Assembly: GCF_022346945.1 (NCBI RefSeq)
Contig: NZ_JAKRNI010000002.1
Location: 186,001-250,000 of the forward strand
Source of the DNA: Microbacterium sp. ACRRU
GTDB taxonomy: Bacteria > Actinomycetota > Actinomycetes > Actinomycetales > Microbacteriaceae
Length of the DNA stretch: 64,000 nucleotides
Reading direction: 5' to 3'
Position 1 is the stretch's first letter; the number at the start of each line of letters is the position of its first letter. The translations under genes and the position numbers were made by a program. Below are positions 7,691-15,914 of the stretch, piece after piece. Below the pieces are notes generated by a model. It did not search any database. It was not told the DNA's origin and worked only from the letters and a program-made list of their open reading frames with translations.

Positions 7691-9171
7691 GAACGTTCCT
7701 TCTCGTAGCGGGCGCGCCACTGCGCGTTCATCGGGAAGAGACCGTCCACGGGGTGTCCCGCCGCGACCTGCGTCGCGATCCAGGCATCCTCTTCCTCCTG
7801 AGCGAGGGCGGCGTCGACGACCTCTTCGACGAGTGCGGGCGGGATGACGATGACCCCGTCGCCGTCACCCACGATGACATCACCCGGCTGGACGGTGGTG
7901 CCGCCGCACCCGATCGCCACATCGGTGTCCCACGGCACATGCCGGCGGCCGAGCACCGCCGGGTGCGGTCCACGCGAGAAGACGGGGAGACCCACCGCGG
8001 CGACGGCCGCGTAGTCGCGCACGCCTCCGTCGGTCACGATGCCCGCGGCGCCGCGGGCCTTCGCACGCAGGGCCAGGATGTCGCCGAGCGTGCCCGACCC
8101 TGATTCGCCGCGGGCCTCGATCACGATGACCTCGCCCTCTCCGACGCTGTCGAAGGCGCGCTTCTGGGCGTTGTACCCGCCGCCGTGCGAGGCGAACAGG
8201 TCTTCGCGGTGGGGGACGAAACGCAGCGTCCGAGCCAGGCCGACGAGCGTGGACCCGGGATGCATCGCGGCCACGCCGTCGATGGAGACATCGTTCAATC
8301 CGCGCTTGCGCAATTGCCCCGACAGCGCGGCGACAGGGACCCGCGTGAGCTTCGCGCGCAGTTCGTCGGTGAGTCGGAACGGTGCGGGTGCGGCGGGGAG
8401 TCCCGCGCTCTCGCGCGAGCCCCACGCCTCGGCGCGCTGGTGGTCGTCGACGGAGGGGAGGGAGCCGAGCGTGTCGTCGAACGGTTCGTCGCCCTGGACG
8501 ACCGTCGTCACCAGGCGGCCTGAACTGGGCGACTCGGCGACGCCGGGAGCGTCGACCTCGACCTCGACCACGGCCCCCGGAAGGACGACGCTCGAGCCCG
8601 CGGGCGTACCCGTGAGGATGACGTCGCCGGGTTCGAGCGTGAGGTGCTGCGAGAGGTCGGCGACGATCTGGGTCAGCGGGAACAGAAGGTCTTCGGTCGT
8701 GTCGTCCTGGACGAGCGCGCCATCCACCCACGTGCGCACGCGAAGGCCGGTCGGCGACACGGTCGCCGCGGGGATGAGCCGGGGGCCGAGCGGCGTGTAG
8801 CCGTCACGCCCCTTGGACCGGACGTTGGACCCTTTGTCGTTCGCGCGGAGATCGTAGACGCCGAAGTCGTTGGCCGCGGTCACCGCCGCCACATGGCCCC
8901 ATGCCTCGTCGGCCGCGACCCGCCGCGCGGTCGCGCCGATCACCAGGGCGATCTCGCCCTCGAAGGCCAGCAGTTCGGTGCCGGCGGGGCGTTCGATGGT
9001 CGATCCCGATGCGGCGATCGAGCTGGACGGCTTGAGGAAGTAGGACGGGTGGGTGGGCCGTCGGCCGCGCTGGTGGGCGCGCGAGGGGTAGCTCAGGTGC
9101 ACCGCGATGACCTTCCCGGGACGGGCGGGCAGCGCGGCGAAGCGCGGGTCTGCGGCATCCGTCGTGCTCAT
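7687..9171 (-). CDS. Fused fumarylacetoacetate-hydrolase-family / RraA-family enzyme, probable HpaG-type isomerase-decarboxylase
   Basis: The N-terminal half (about residues 15-230) is an FAH-fold enzyme: FEGEIALVIG supplies metal ligands Glu71 and Glu73, and AANDF supplies Asp102. The C-terminal half (about 275-480) is RraA/4-hydroxy-4-methyl-2-oxoglutarate aldolase-like, with GTLGDILALRA, GIVTDGGVRDY and DVIVGDGDGVIVIP. In the enterobacterial pathway HpaG is a tandem FAH duplication that decarboxylates and then isomerises. Here the second FAH half is replaced by RraA, a family that includes decarboxylases and aldolases, and no hpaF isomerase is visible. It is the first gene of the operon, with AAGGAG before the ATG at 9171. 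Assignment to the HpaG/HpaF steps is inference. Confidence 0.8.
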   Translation of the reverse strand: MSTTDAADPRFAALPARPGKVIAVHLSYPSRAHQRGRRPTHPSYFLKPSSSIAASGSTIERPAGTELLAFEGEIALVIGATARRVAADEAWGHVAAVTAANDFGVYDLRANDKGSNVRSKGRDGYTPLGPRLIPAATVSPTGLRVRTWVDGALVQDDTTEDLLFPLTQIVADLSQHLTLEPGDVILTGTPAGSSVVLPGAVVEVEVDAPGVAESPSSGRLVTTVVQGDEPFDDTLGSLPSVDDHQRAEAWGSRESAGLPAAPAPFRLTDELRAKLTRVPVAALSGQLRKRGLNDVSIDGVAAMHPGSTLVGLARTLRFVPHREDLFASHGGGYNAQKRAFDSVGEGEVIVIEARGESGSGTLGDILALRAKARGAAGIVTDGGVRDYAAVAAVGLPVFSRGPHPAVLGRRHVPWDTDVAIGCGGTTVQPGDVIVGDGDGVIVIPPALVEEVVDAALAQEEEDAWIATQVAAGHPVDGLFPMNAQWRARYEKERS

Positions 9172-9206
9172 GAGGCTCCTTCGCTGCTCATTGCGTCGTA
9201 TTCGAA

Positions 9207-9218
9207 ATCGTATATGAT
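9207..9218. promoter_or_regulatory. Candidate GntR operator in the divergent hpa/MHS promoter region
   Basis: ATCGTATATGAT is a near-perfect 12-bp palindrome (10 of 12 symmetric positions) in the 105-bp gap between the FAH-RraA gene (start 9171) and the divergent transporter (start 9277). It resembles the short T/A-centred palindromes bound by FCD-type GntR regulators. Binding by the GntR protein at 7004-7690 is inferred from position alone. Confidence 0.5.
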
Positions 9219-9276
9219 CTGACGCGGCGGTTCAACCGACCGACTGACAGCGACGTCGACAGAGGGACACCCAACG

Positions 9277-10668
9277 ATGAGTTCTCCAATCTCTCCCACA
9301 GCGGGCGGCTTCACGCCGACCGGTACCATCTCCACTCCCGCCGATCGGCGCCGTGTCGTCTTCGCCACGGTGGTCGGCACGACCGTCGAGTGGTACGACT
9401 TCTTCATCTACGCTCAGGCGGCGGGGCTCGTGTTCGCCGCGATCTTCTTCGAGCCCGCCGGCCCCGGGATCGCGCTCATCCTGTCGTTCCTGACGGTGGG
9501 GCTCAGCTTCCTGTTCCGGCCGCTGGGTGCCTTCCTGGCGGGACACTTCGGTGACAAGTACGGCCGCCGCGTGGTGCTCATGGTCACGCTGATCCTCATG
9601 GGCGTTTCCACGACGCTCGTCGGCCTGCTCCCCACCTACGCGGCCATCGGCGTCGCAGCCCCGATCCTGCTGATCTTCCTGCGCATCCTGCAGGGCATCT
9701 CGGCCGGTGGGGAGTGGGGAGGCGCGGTGCTCATGGCCGTCGAGCACGCCCCCAAGAACAAGCGCGGACTCTTCGGCGCATCGCCCCAGATCGGCGTGCC
9801 GATCGGTCTGCTCCTGGCATCCGGAATGATGGCGATCATGGCGCTCATCGCGCCCGGCGACGCCTTCCTCGAGTGGGGATGGCGCGTGCCGTTCCTCTTC
9901 AGCGTCGTCCTGATCTTCGTCGGGTATTACATCCGCAAGCGCGTCGAGGAGAGCCCCGTCTTCGTCGAGCTCGCCGAGCGCCGGGAAGAGACCAAGACGC
10001 CCATCGTGCAGCTGTTCCGCAAGCACTGGGCCCTCGTGCTCATCGCCGCGTTCGTCTTCGCGGGCAACAACGCGGCCGGATACATGTCCACCGGCGGATA
10101 CATCCAGAATTACGCCACCAACCCCGCCGGCCCGCTCGGGCTCGACCGCGGCCCGGTGCTGTGGGCCGTCGCCGGAGCGTCCGTCGGATGGCTCGTCTTC
10201 ACATGGCTCTCCGGCTGGATGAGCGACATCATCGGTCGGCGCACCACGTACATCATCGGCTGGATCGCTCTCGCGATCGGCGCCGTCACGCTGTTCCCGC
10301 TCGTGAACACCGGGGAGATCGCGCTGGTGTTCCTCGGGCTCCTCATCCTGACCGTCGGCCTCGGCTTCACGTACGGCCCGCAGGCGGCCCTGTACGCAGA
10401 ACTGTTCCCCGCCTCCGTGCGGTTCTCGGGGGTGTCAATCTCGTACGCGATCGGCGCGATCCTCGGCGGCGCGTTCGCCCCGACCATCGCCACCGCGCTG
10501 GTGCAGTCCACCGGTACGACGTGGTCGGTGGCCTTCTACCTCGTCGGGATGGCCGTGCTCGGCCTCATCGCGACCCTGCTGCTGCGCGATCGTCGCGGCA
10601 TCCCGCTCGGTCCGGACCACGAGGCCGAGCAGGCCGTTTCGCCGATCTACGGGATGTCTCGGTCCTGA
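9277..10668 (+). CDS. MHS-family (metabolite:H+ symporter) MFS transporter, likely aromatic-acid uptake
   Basis: A 463-residue major facilitator with twelve predicted membrane segments. The MHS-subfamily start motif VVGTTVEWYDFFIY and the loop 2-3 motif GHFGDKYGRRVV are present, as is GEWGGAVLMAVEHAP. Members carry small carboxylates such as shikimate, alpha-ketoglutarate and aromatic acids. It is transcribed divergently from the homoprotocatechuate operon and shares the candidate GntR operator, so uptake of a phenylacetate derivative is the natural inference. Its sequence differs from the enterobacterial HpaX carrier type. A second MHS transporter is at 25526-26977. Confidence 0.88.
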   Translation: MSSPISPTAGGFTPTGTISTPADRRRVVFATVVGTTVEWYDFFIYAQAAGLVFAAIFFEPAGPGIALILSFLTVGLSFLFRPLGAFLAGHFGDKYGRRVVLMVTLILMGVSTTLVGLLPTYAAIGVAAPILLIFLRILQGISAGGEWGGAVLMAVEHAPKNKRGLFGASPQIGVPIGLLLASGMMAIMALIAPGDAFLEWGWRVPFLFSVVLIFVGYYIRKRVEESPVFVELAERREETKTPIVQLFRKHWALVLIAAFVFAGNNAAGYMSTGGYIQNYATNPAGPLGLDRGPVLWAVAGASVGWLVFTWLSGWMSDIIGRRTTYIIGWIALAIGAVTLFPLVNTGEIALVFLGLLILTVGLGFTYGPQAALYAELFPASVRFSGVSISYAIGAILGGAFAPTIATALVQSTGTTWSVAFYLVGMAVLGLIATLLLRDRRGIPLGPDHEAEQAVSPIYGMSRS

Positions 10669-10759
10669 GCCGCCTCCCCGGATCCGGTCATCGGCGCGCC
10701 GGTGGGGCGCAGGCCCACCCGGCGCGCCGATGCACGTGCCGGCGATGATCGTCACCGCG

Positions 10760-11112
10760 TGATCACCTTCGGGGCGGCCACGGCCTTGAGGCCTTCCTTC
10801 CCGAACTCCATCCCAGCGGCTTCCCCTGCTCTCGAGCGACGATCTGGGCGAGCTCCTCGGCGTGGGCATCGATCTCGTCGGCGGCCCGGTGCAGGATCGC
10901 CGACCGCTCGGCGTGCGTGAGCGCGGCCCAGGCGGGTTGCGCGGCGCGCGCTGCGGTCACCGCCCGTGCGAGTTCGGCCGCCGTGTGCACGGGGGCGTAG
11001 CCGATGGTCTCGCCGGTGGCGGCGTCGAGAACAGCTCGACCGGGGGCGCGGTGGTGCTCGGGGTGCCGCTGATCGGCGTGCCGAGCGCCAACGGCCGGCC
11101 GCCGCTGGACTG
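10760..11112 (-). pseudogene. Aldehyde dehydrogenase remnant (N- and C-terminal ends joined, core deleted)
   Basis: On the minus strand, translation of about 11040-10815 gives a typical ALDH N-terminus (AVLDAATGETIGYAPVHTAA, later AWAALTHAERSAILHRAADE and REQGKPLG). Directly after the lysine-proline, a shift of frame reads MEFGKEGLKAVAAPKVITR and a stop, which looks like an ALDH C-terminus. Roughly 380-400 central residues, including the catalytic cysteine, are missing, so it cannot be active. It lies just downstream of and in the same direction as the ThDP decarboxylase, so it was probably that enzyme's partner. The rest of the gap between 10669 and 11138 holds nothing else recognisable. Confidence 0.7.
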
Positions 11113-11138
11113 ACGACGCGGTCCGCTCCGCCGTCGGG

Positions 11139-12788
11139 CTAGGAGTTCACGCGGATGATCTCCTGCTGATAGGGGGCGATGACGCCGCCGCTGATGCGCA
11201 GGTCGAGGAGGAGGAACGGCCGCTCGTCCGCGTCGCGCTGGGTCCACCGGGCGAGGGCGTCGAGGTCGGCCAGGTCGCGCACGACCACCCCCTCCGCACC
11301 GAACCCGCGCGCGACCGCGGCGAAATCGACCTCCGGGATGAGCATCGGCTCGCGGGCCAGTCCCTTCAGGCCGTAGAGGTTCACCTCGGCCCCGTAAGCG
11401 GCGTCGTTCCACACCACCGCCAGACCGCGGCCGCCGGCGACGCGCACGGCCGATTCGAGGTCGGCGATGGCCATGAGTCCGCCGCCGTCACCGGTGGTGA
11501 GCACGATCGTCGAGTCCGGCCGGGCGGCGGCGGCTCCGGGCACGCTGGGGAACCCGAGCCCGATGGACTGGTACGCGGTGCCGACCATCATCACGCGGTC
11601 GGGGGACTCCACCGGCCAGTACATGTTCGACCATCCGAGGAAGTGCCCGCCGTCCGACACCACGACCCTGTCCTCGGGGAGAAGCTCGCCGATGCGGACC
11701 GCGACCGTCCGCGGGTCGAGGCGCCCGTCGGGGGCGACGCCGTCGCCCGCGTCGCGCGCGCACAGCGCCGCGATGTCCAGGGACTCCCGCCATCCCGACG
11801 GTCGCGTGCCGCGGGCGAGCAGGCGCGCGGTGATCGCCGAGGCGGCATCGGCGGCGTCCGCCCGCACGAAACCCCCGACCTGCGGATGGGTGGCCGAGGG
11901 TGCGGTGTCGACCTGGAACACGCGCGTCCCCGGCGCGAACAGCTCGCCGAAGCGCATCGTGAACTGGTTGAGGCCGGCGCCGAAGACGACGGCGACATCG
12001 GCCTCGCGCACGAGCTGCATCGCGCCCTCGGCACCGAAGCCGCCGGTGACGCCCAGGTCGTAGCGCCGGTCGGGGAAGATGCCCCGGCCCAGCGCTGTCG
12101 AGGCGGTGACCGCTCCGGTCGCCTCGGCCAGCGCGCCCAGCGCCTCCCCGGCGTCGGCGAGCCAGGCGCCGCGCCCGGCGAGGAGGAACGGGCGCTCGGC
12201 GTGGGAGAGCGCGTCGGCGACCCGGTCGAGCGCTGCGGCCGTGAACGGGCTGGGGGGTCCGGCCTGCGTCGTGAGGGTGAGCGGCGCGGGAGGCGGGACT
12301 TCTCCGGCATCGCGCGCGGCCACGTCGTACGGGATCGCGAGGATCGCCGGGCGGCGGTAGGTGAGGGCGTGCTCGAGGGCGATGGCGGTCGTCGCCGCGG
12401 CATCCCGCTCGCCCACGGTGTACGTGCGCACCCCCACCGCCGAACCGAGCGCGATCTGGTCGACGCCCCAGGGCCGTGGGCCCGACGTCGGCTCATCACC
12501 GACGACGAGCACGAGCGGGATGCGGGCCTGCGCCGCCTCCGCGAGAGCGGTCAGCGTGTTCGTGAAGCCCGCGCCGTAGGTGGCGGTCGCGGCCGCGATC
12601 CGGCCGCTCGCGCGGTGGTAGGCGTCGGCGGACACCACGCCGCCGGCCTCGTGCCGCACGGCGGTGAAGGTGGCACCGGTGCGGTCGAGCTCATCCAGGA
12701 AGTACGCGTTGCCGTTGCCCATCACCCCGAACACGTGGTCGACGTGAGCGGCGAGGGTGCGGGCGACGTGCGCGGAGACAGAGGGCAT
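11139..12788 (-). CDS. Thiamine-diphosphate-dependent enzyme (acetolactate synthase / aryl-2-oxoacid decarboxylase-like)
   Basis: A 549-residue protein with the three-domain layout of the IlvB/benzoylformate-decarboxylase superfamily. The N-terminal pyrimidine domain has the activating glutamate in AVRHEAGGVVSADAYHRASG, followed by a central domain. The C-terminal domain has the ThDP/Mg motif GDGGGLMAIADLES ending in NDAAYG. It need not be a true acetolactate synthase: it stands alone without a regulatory subunit, next to an ALDH remnant and among aromatic genes. A 2-oxo-aryl acid decarboxylase feeding an aldehyde dehydrogenase is one reading, not a proven one. Confidence 0.72.
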   Translation of the reverse strand: MPSVSAHVARTLAAHVDHVFGVMGNGNAYFLDELDRTGATFTAVRHEAGGVVSADAYHRASGRIAAATATYGAGFTNTLTALAEAAQARIPLVLVVGDEPTSGPRPWGVDQIALGSAVGVRTYTVGERDAAATTAIALEHALTYRRPAILAIPYDVAARDAGEVPPPAPLTLTTQAGPPSPFTAAALDRVADALSHAERPFLLAGRGAWLADAGEALGALAEATGAVTASTALGRGIFPDRRYDLGVTGGFGAEGAMQLVREADVAVVFGAGLNQFTMRFGELFAPGTRVFQVDTAPSATHPQVGGFVRADAADAASAITARLLARGTRPSGWRESLDIAALCARDAGDGVAPDGRLDPRTVAVRIGELLPEDRVVVSDGGHFLGWSNMYWPVESPDRVMMVGTAYQSIGLGFPSVPGAAAARPDSTIVLTTGDGGGLMAIADLESAVRVAGGRGLAVVWNDAAYGAEVNLYGLKGLAREPMLIPEVDFAAVARGFGAEGVVVRDLADLDALARWTQRDADERPFLLLDLRISGGVIAPYQQEIIRVNS

Positions 12789-12913
12789 GGCGAAGCCTTT
12801 CGAGACGGAACGGGATGGATGCCGTATGTGTCTCGCGCTCGTTCTGCGCTACGTGCCCCTTTTTCGAGCAGCGACGCACTGCTTCGTGCGCCTGACGGGG
12901 CGAGTATAGCTCG

Positions 12914-12975
12914 CGTGAGGTGCCAGGATTTGTCGCCTGCGGGACCCCGCAAGCGACAAATCCTGGCACCTCACG
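12914..12975. repeat. Inverted repeat A2 (TTTGTCGC family)
   Basis: Two perfect 23-bp arms (12914-12936 and 12953-12975, starting CGTGAGGTGCCAGGATTTGT) surround a 16-base spacer that contains GCGGG-AC-CCCGC. It lies in the 217-bp gap between the ThDP-enzyme gene and the IclR gene. The inner 8 bases match A1, while the outer half is a variant (GTGAGGTGCCAGG instead of GAGTCGCCAGA). Confidence 0.9.
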
Positions 12976-13005
12976 CACGGGTGTGGGCGGGGGCGCGGGG
13001 GTGGG

Positions 13006-13710
13006 TCAGAGGCCGAGGCGGATGGACTCGGCGGCCGAAGCGAGGCGCGCGGCGATCACGGGGTCGTCGACCTCCGTCGAGACGTAGACGGCGGCGAGGG
13101 CTGCGGGAGGGCGCCCCTGCACCGACAGCGGAACGGCCACCGCGCGGAGCGAAGGGACGACCTCGTCGTGACTCGTCGCCCACCCGCGCTCCACCGTCTC
13201 GGCGACCTCGGCGGCCAGGCGTGCATCCACGGCGTCGGGCCACAGCCGCGGCGGGAGCTGCGCGAGCACCGCGCGGCCGGGCGCTCCGCGGGTCACTGGA
13301 TGCCGTGCGCCCGGGCGCTGCGCCACGGCAGTGACGGCGTGGCGTGGCTCGACGCTCGCGAGCGTCACGCACTCGTCGTGGTCGAGCACCACCAGGAAGC
13401 ACGTCATGCCGAGGTCGTTGGCGGCGGCGGTGAGCTCGGGCAGCGCCTCGGACTGGAGGTCGGCCGCGACCCCGGCGGCCAGCGCGGCGAGGCCCGTTCC
13501 GAGGCGCACCGCGCCGGTGGCATCCCGCGAGACGAGTCCGTGGTCTTCGAGGGTGCGCAGCAGGCGGTAGGCGACGGAGCGGTGCAGACCCACGCGTGCG
13601 GCCAGGTCGTCGATCGACAGCGGCGTACGGGCGGCGGAGAGCTCTTCGAGCAGCCGGATGCCACGGCTCAGCGTCTGCGAGGCAGGGGCGGCGTCTTGCC
13701 GTGTCGGCAT
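13006..13710 (-). CDS. IclR-family transcriptional regulator
   Basis: A 234-residue regulator with an N-terminal winged helix (about residues 15-75: LSIDDLAARVGLHRSVAYRLLRTLEDHGLV) and a C-terminal IclR effector domain ending in ARLASAAESIRLGL. The ATG at 13710 gives the usual family length. It is divergent from the FAD monooxygenase gene, and the 96-bp gap contains two GTTC-N7-GAAC palindromes. Control of that hydroxylase by its aromatic substrate or product is the expected role, by analogy with other IclR regulators of aromatic catabolism. Confidence 0.9.
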   Translation of the reverse strand: MPTRQDAAPASQTLSRGIRLLEELSAARTPLSIDDLAARVGLHRSVAYRLLRTLEDHGLVSRDATGAVRLGTGLAALAAGVAADLQSEALPELTAAANDLGMTCFLVVLDHDECVTLASVEPRHAVTAVAQRPGARHPVTRGAPGRAVLAQLPPRLWPDAVDARLAAEVAETVERGWATSHDEVVPSLRAVAVPLSVQGRPPAALAAVYVSTEVDDPVIAARLASAAESIRLGL

Positions 13711-13727
13711 CGGTCGAGTAACCTCTC

Positions 13728-13762
13728 GTTCGATAGCTGAACGTCGCGTTCGAATATAGAAC
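13728..13762. promoter_or_regulatory. Twin IclR-type operators
   Basis: GTTCGATAGCTGAAC (13728-13742) and GTTCGAATATAGAAC (13748-13762) share the pattern GTTC-N7-GAAC. Their centres are exactly 20 bp apart, about two helical turns, so dimers would bind the same face. They lie between the IclR gene and the monooxygenase gene. The symmetry is directly visible; the identity of the binding protein is inferred. Confidence 0.65.
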
Positions 13763-13806
13763 AGCAACGGACGGCCCCGCAACCCGACATCGACGTCAGG
13801 AGAACC

Positions 13807-15666
13807 ATGCAGTTCCACCATCACGGCTACGTCTCCGGCGACCCGCGCATCCAGCCCGCCGCGGGCACCGGTATCGACCGACCGGCGGAACTCCCCGACG
13901 AGGTCGACGTGCTGATCGTCGGGTCGGGGCCTGCGGGAATGCTCCTCGCCGCGCAGATGTCGCAGTTCCCGCAGGTCACGACCCGCCTCATCGAGAAGCG
14001 TGACGGGCGGCTCGTGCTCGGTCAGGCCGATGGCATCCAGCCCCGTAGCGTCGAGACGTTCCAGGCGTTCGGCTTCGCCGACCGCATCACCGCCGAGGCC
14101 TACAACATCGGCTGGATGAACTTCTGGGCCCCCGACCCGGCCGCCCCCGAGCGCATCGTGCGCACCACCCGCACCGAGGACTACGCCCTCAAGATCAGCG
14201 AGTTCCCCCACCTGATCGTCAACCAGGCGCGCGTCCTGGACTACTTCGCCGAAGCGGCCGCCCACGGCCCGGCGCGCATCGTGCCCGATTACGGCGTGGA
14301 GTTCCTGGGGCTCACCGTCCGCGCCGACGACGTCGAGGTGCGGGTGCGCACGGTCGAGGGCGAGCGCACCGTCCGCGCCACGTACGTCGTCGGCTGCGAC
14401 GGCGCGCGCAGCGGCGTGCGGCAGTCGATCGGCCGGACGCACGCCGGCGCCGCCGCCCAGCACGCGTGGGGAGTCATGGACGTCCTCGTCGAGACCGACT
14501 TCCCGGACTGGCGCATCAAGTGCGCGATCAACGCCGCCGCCGGCAACATCCTCCACATCCCGCGCGAGGGCGGGTACCTCAGCCGCATGTACATCGACCT
14601 CGGAGAGGTCGCCGACGACGACGACCACCGGGTGCGGCGAACCCCCCTCGAGGAGATCATCCGCCGCGCGAACGAGATCCTGCACCCCTACTCGATCGAT
14701 GTGAAGCAGGTCGCCTGGCACAGCGTGTACGAGGTGGGGCACCGCGTCACCGACCAGTTCGTCGACGACCTCGACAACCCGCGCGTGTTCCTCACCGGCG
14801 ACGCCTGCCACACGCACAGTGCGAAGGCCGGGCAAGGCATGAACGTGTCGATGCAGGACGGCTTCAACCTCGGCTGGAAGCTCGGTCACGTGTTGACCGG
14901 CCTCGCGCCGACCGATCTGTTGCGGACGTACGACGCAGAGCGCCGCCCCGTCGCACAGCAGCTCATCGACTTCGACCGGGAATGGTCGTCGCTGATGGCG
15001 CGCAAGCCCGGCGAGATCACCGACCCCGACGAGCTGTCGACGTACTACCTCGCCACCGCCGAGTTCCCGTCGGGGTTCATGACGCAGTACGGTCCGTCGC
15101 CGATCATCGGGGCGGACGCGGCTCAGGAGCTGGCATCCGGATTCCCGGTCGGGAAGCGCTTCAAGAGTGTCGAGGTCGTTCGAGTGTGCGACGGCAACCC
15201 CGTGCACCTCGGCCACCACGCGCGCGCCGACGGGCGCTGGCGGCTGTACGCCTTCGCGGATGCCGACGGCACGGCGCTGCGGGCGTGGGCCGAGGCCGCA
15301 CACGGGATCGTCGAGCGGTTCACGCCCGCGGGTGCCGATCTCGACGCGGTGTTCGACGCGAAGGTCGTCTATCCCGGACGGTGGGAGGACGTCACCGACG
15401 TGCCGGCGCTCTTCCGACCGCGCTCGGGACCGCTCGGGCTCACCGATCTCGAGAAGGTGTTCGCCGCGACGCCCTCGGCCTGGACGACCGCCGACATCTT
15501 CGCCGAGCGCGGCATCGGCGCCGCGGGGGCCGTGGTGGTGGTGCGCCCCGACCAGTACGTCGCCCACGTCCTGCCGCTCTCGGAACCGCAGGCGCTGGAG
15601 CGCTTCCTCGACGGCGCGATGGCACCGGCGCTCGCGGCGCCGCAGGCCGCACCCACCCCGGCATAA
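13807..15666 (+). CDS. FAD-dependent aromatic hydroxylase (phenol 2-monooxygenase / 3-hydroxybenzoate 4-monooxygenase family)
   Basis: A 619-residue group A flavoprotein monooxygenase. It has the dinucleotide fold VLIVGSGPAGMLLA at the N-terminus, the DG motif VVGCDGARSGVRQ near residue 195 and the GD motif FLTGDACHTHSAKAGQGMN near residue 330. A C-terminal thioredoxin-like domain is as in phenol hydroxylase and MobA. These enzymes use NADPH and oxygen to hydroxylate phenols ortho to the OH. Resemblance is best to 3-hydroxybenzoate 4-hydroxylases (from memory); a hydroxyphenylacetate substrate would connect it to hpaD. Expression is probably controlled by the divergent IclR protein. Its stop codon lies inside repeat B1. 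Confidence 0.85.
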   Translation: MQFHHHGYVSGDPRIQPAAGTGIDRPAELPDEVDVLIVGSGPAGMLLAAQMSQFPQVTTRLIEKRDGRLVLGQADGIQPRSVETFQAFGFADRITAEAYNIGWMNFWAPDPAAPERIVRTTRTEDYALKISEFPHLIVNQARVLDYFAEAAAHGPARIVPDYGVEFLGLTVRADDVEVRVRTVEGERTVRATYVVGCDGARSGVRQSIGRTHAGAAAQHAWGVMDVLVETDFPDWRIKCAINAAAGNILHIPREGGYLSRMYIDLGEVADDDDHRVRRTPLEEIIRRANEILHPYSIDVKQVAWHSVYEVGHRVTDQFVDDLDNPRVFLTGDACHTHSAKAGQGMNVSMQDGFNLGWKLGHVLTGLAPTDLLRTYDAERRPVAQQLIDFDREWSSLMARKPGEITDPDELSTYYLATAEFPSGFMTQYGPSPIIGADAAQELASGFPVGKRFKSVEVVRVCDGNPVHLGHHARADGRWRLYAFADADGTALRAWAEAAHGIVERFTPAGADLDAVFDAKVVYPGRWEDVTDVPALFRPRSGPLGLTDLEKVFAATPSAWTTADIFAERGIGAAGAVVVVRPDQYVAHVLPLSEPQALERFLDGAMAPALAAPQAAPTPA

Positions 15667-15727
15667 ACGCGATGCGCACGCATAAACGCGCGGACGGCGT
15701 GTTTATGCGCGGGAATCGCGTTTATGC
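15661..15727. repeat. Inverted repeat B1 (GCATAAACGCG family)
   Basis: Four copies of GCATAAACGCG are arranged head-to-head (two direct at 15661 and 15680, then two inverted ending at about 15710 and 15727), making a 67-bp hairpin. The first copy contains the last codon and the TAA stop of the monooxygenase gene, so the element overlaps coding sequence. A sister element is at 21140-21207. Confidence 0.85.
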
Positions 15728-15914
15728 GGCGCGCTCGGTGTGGCCGCGCCGGACCGGGCCGCGCCGGGCCGCGCCGGGCCGGGCGGGGCAGCTCCGGCCG
15801 CGCCCGGGCTCCACGGCGGCGAGCAGAACGTCGCGCTTGTACGACACGTATATCGGCGCCGCTCCACCGGCTGACCAGAATGAGCGGGAGACCCGCACCG
15901 ACCCAGGAGGACCC

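Noticed and set aside
13006..15567. Very long open frame on the minus strand opposite the FAD monooxygenase, continuous with the IclR gene
   Set aside because: Only the first 705 bases upstream of the IclR stop code for a recognisable protein. The rest is antisense to a well-supported gene and reflects high-GC frame openness.
14466..15914. Upstream extension of the gabD reading frame
   Set aside because: The extension is arginine/proline-rich and overlaps the monooxygenase in another frame. A Shine-Dalgarno and the ALDH N-terminus both place the start at 15915.
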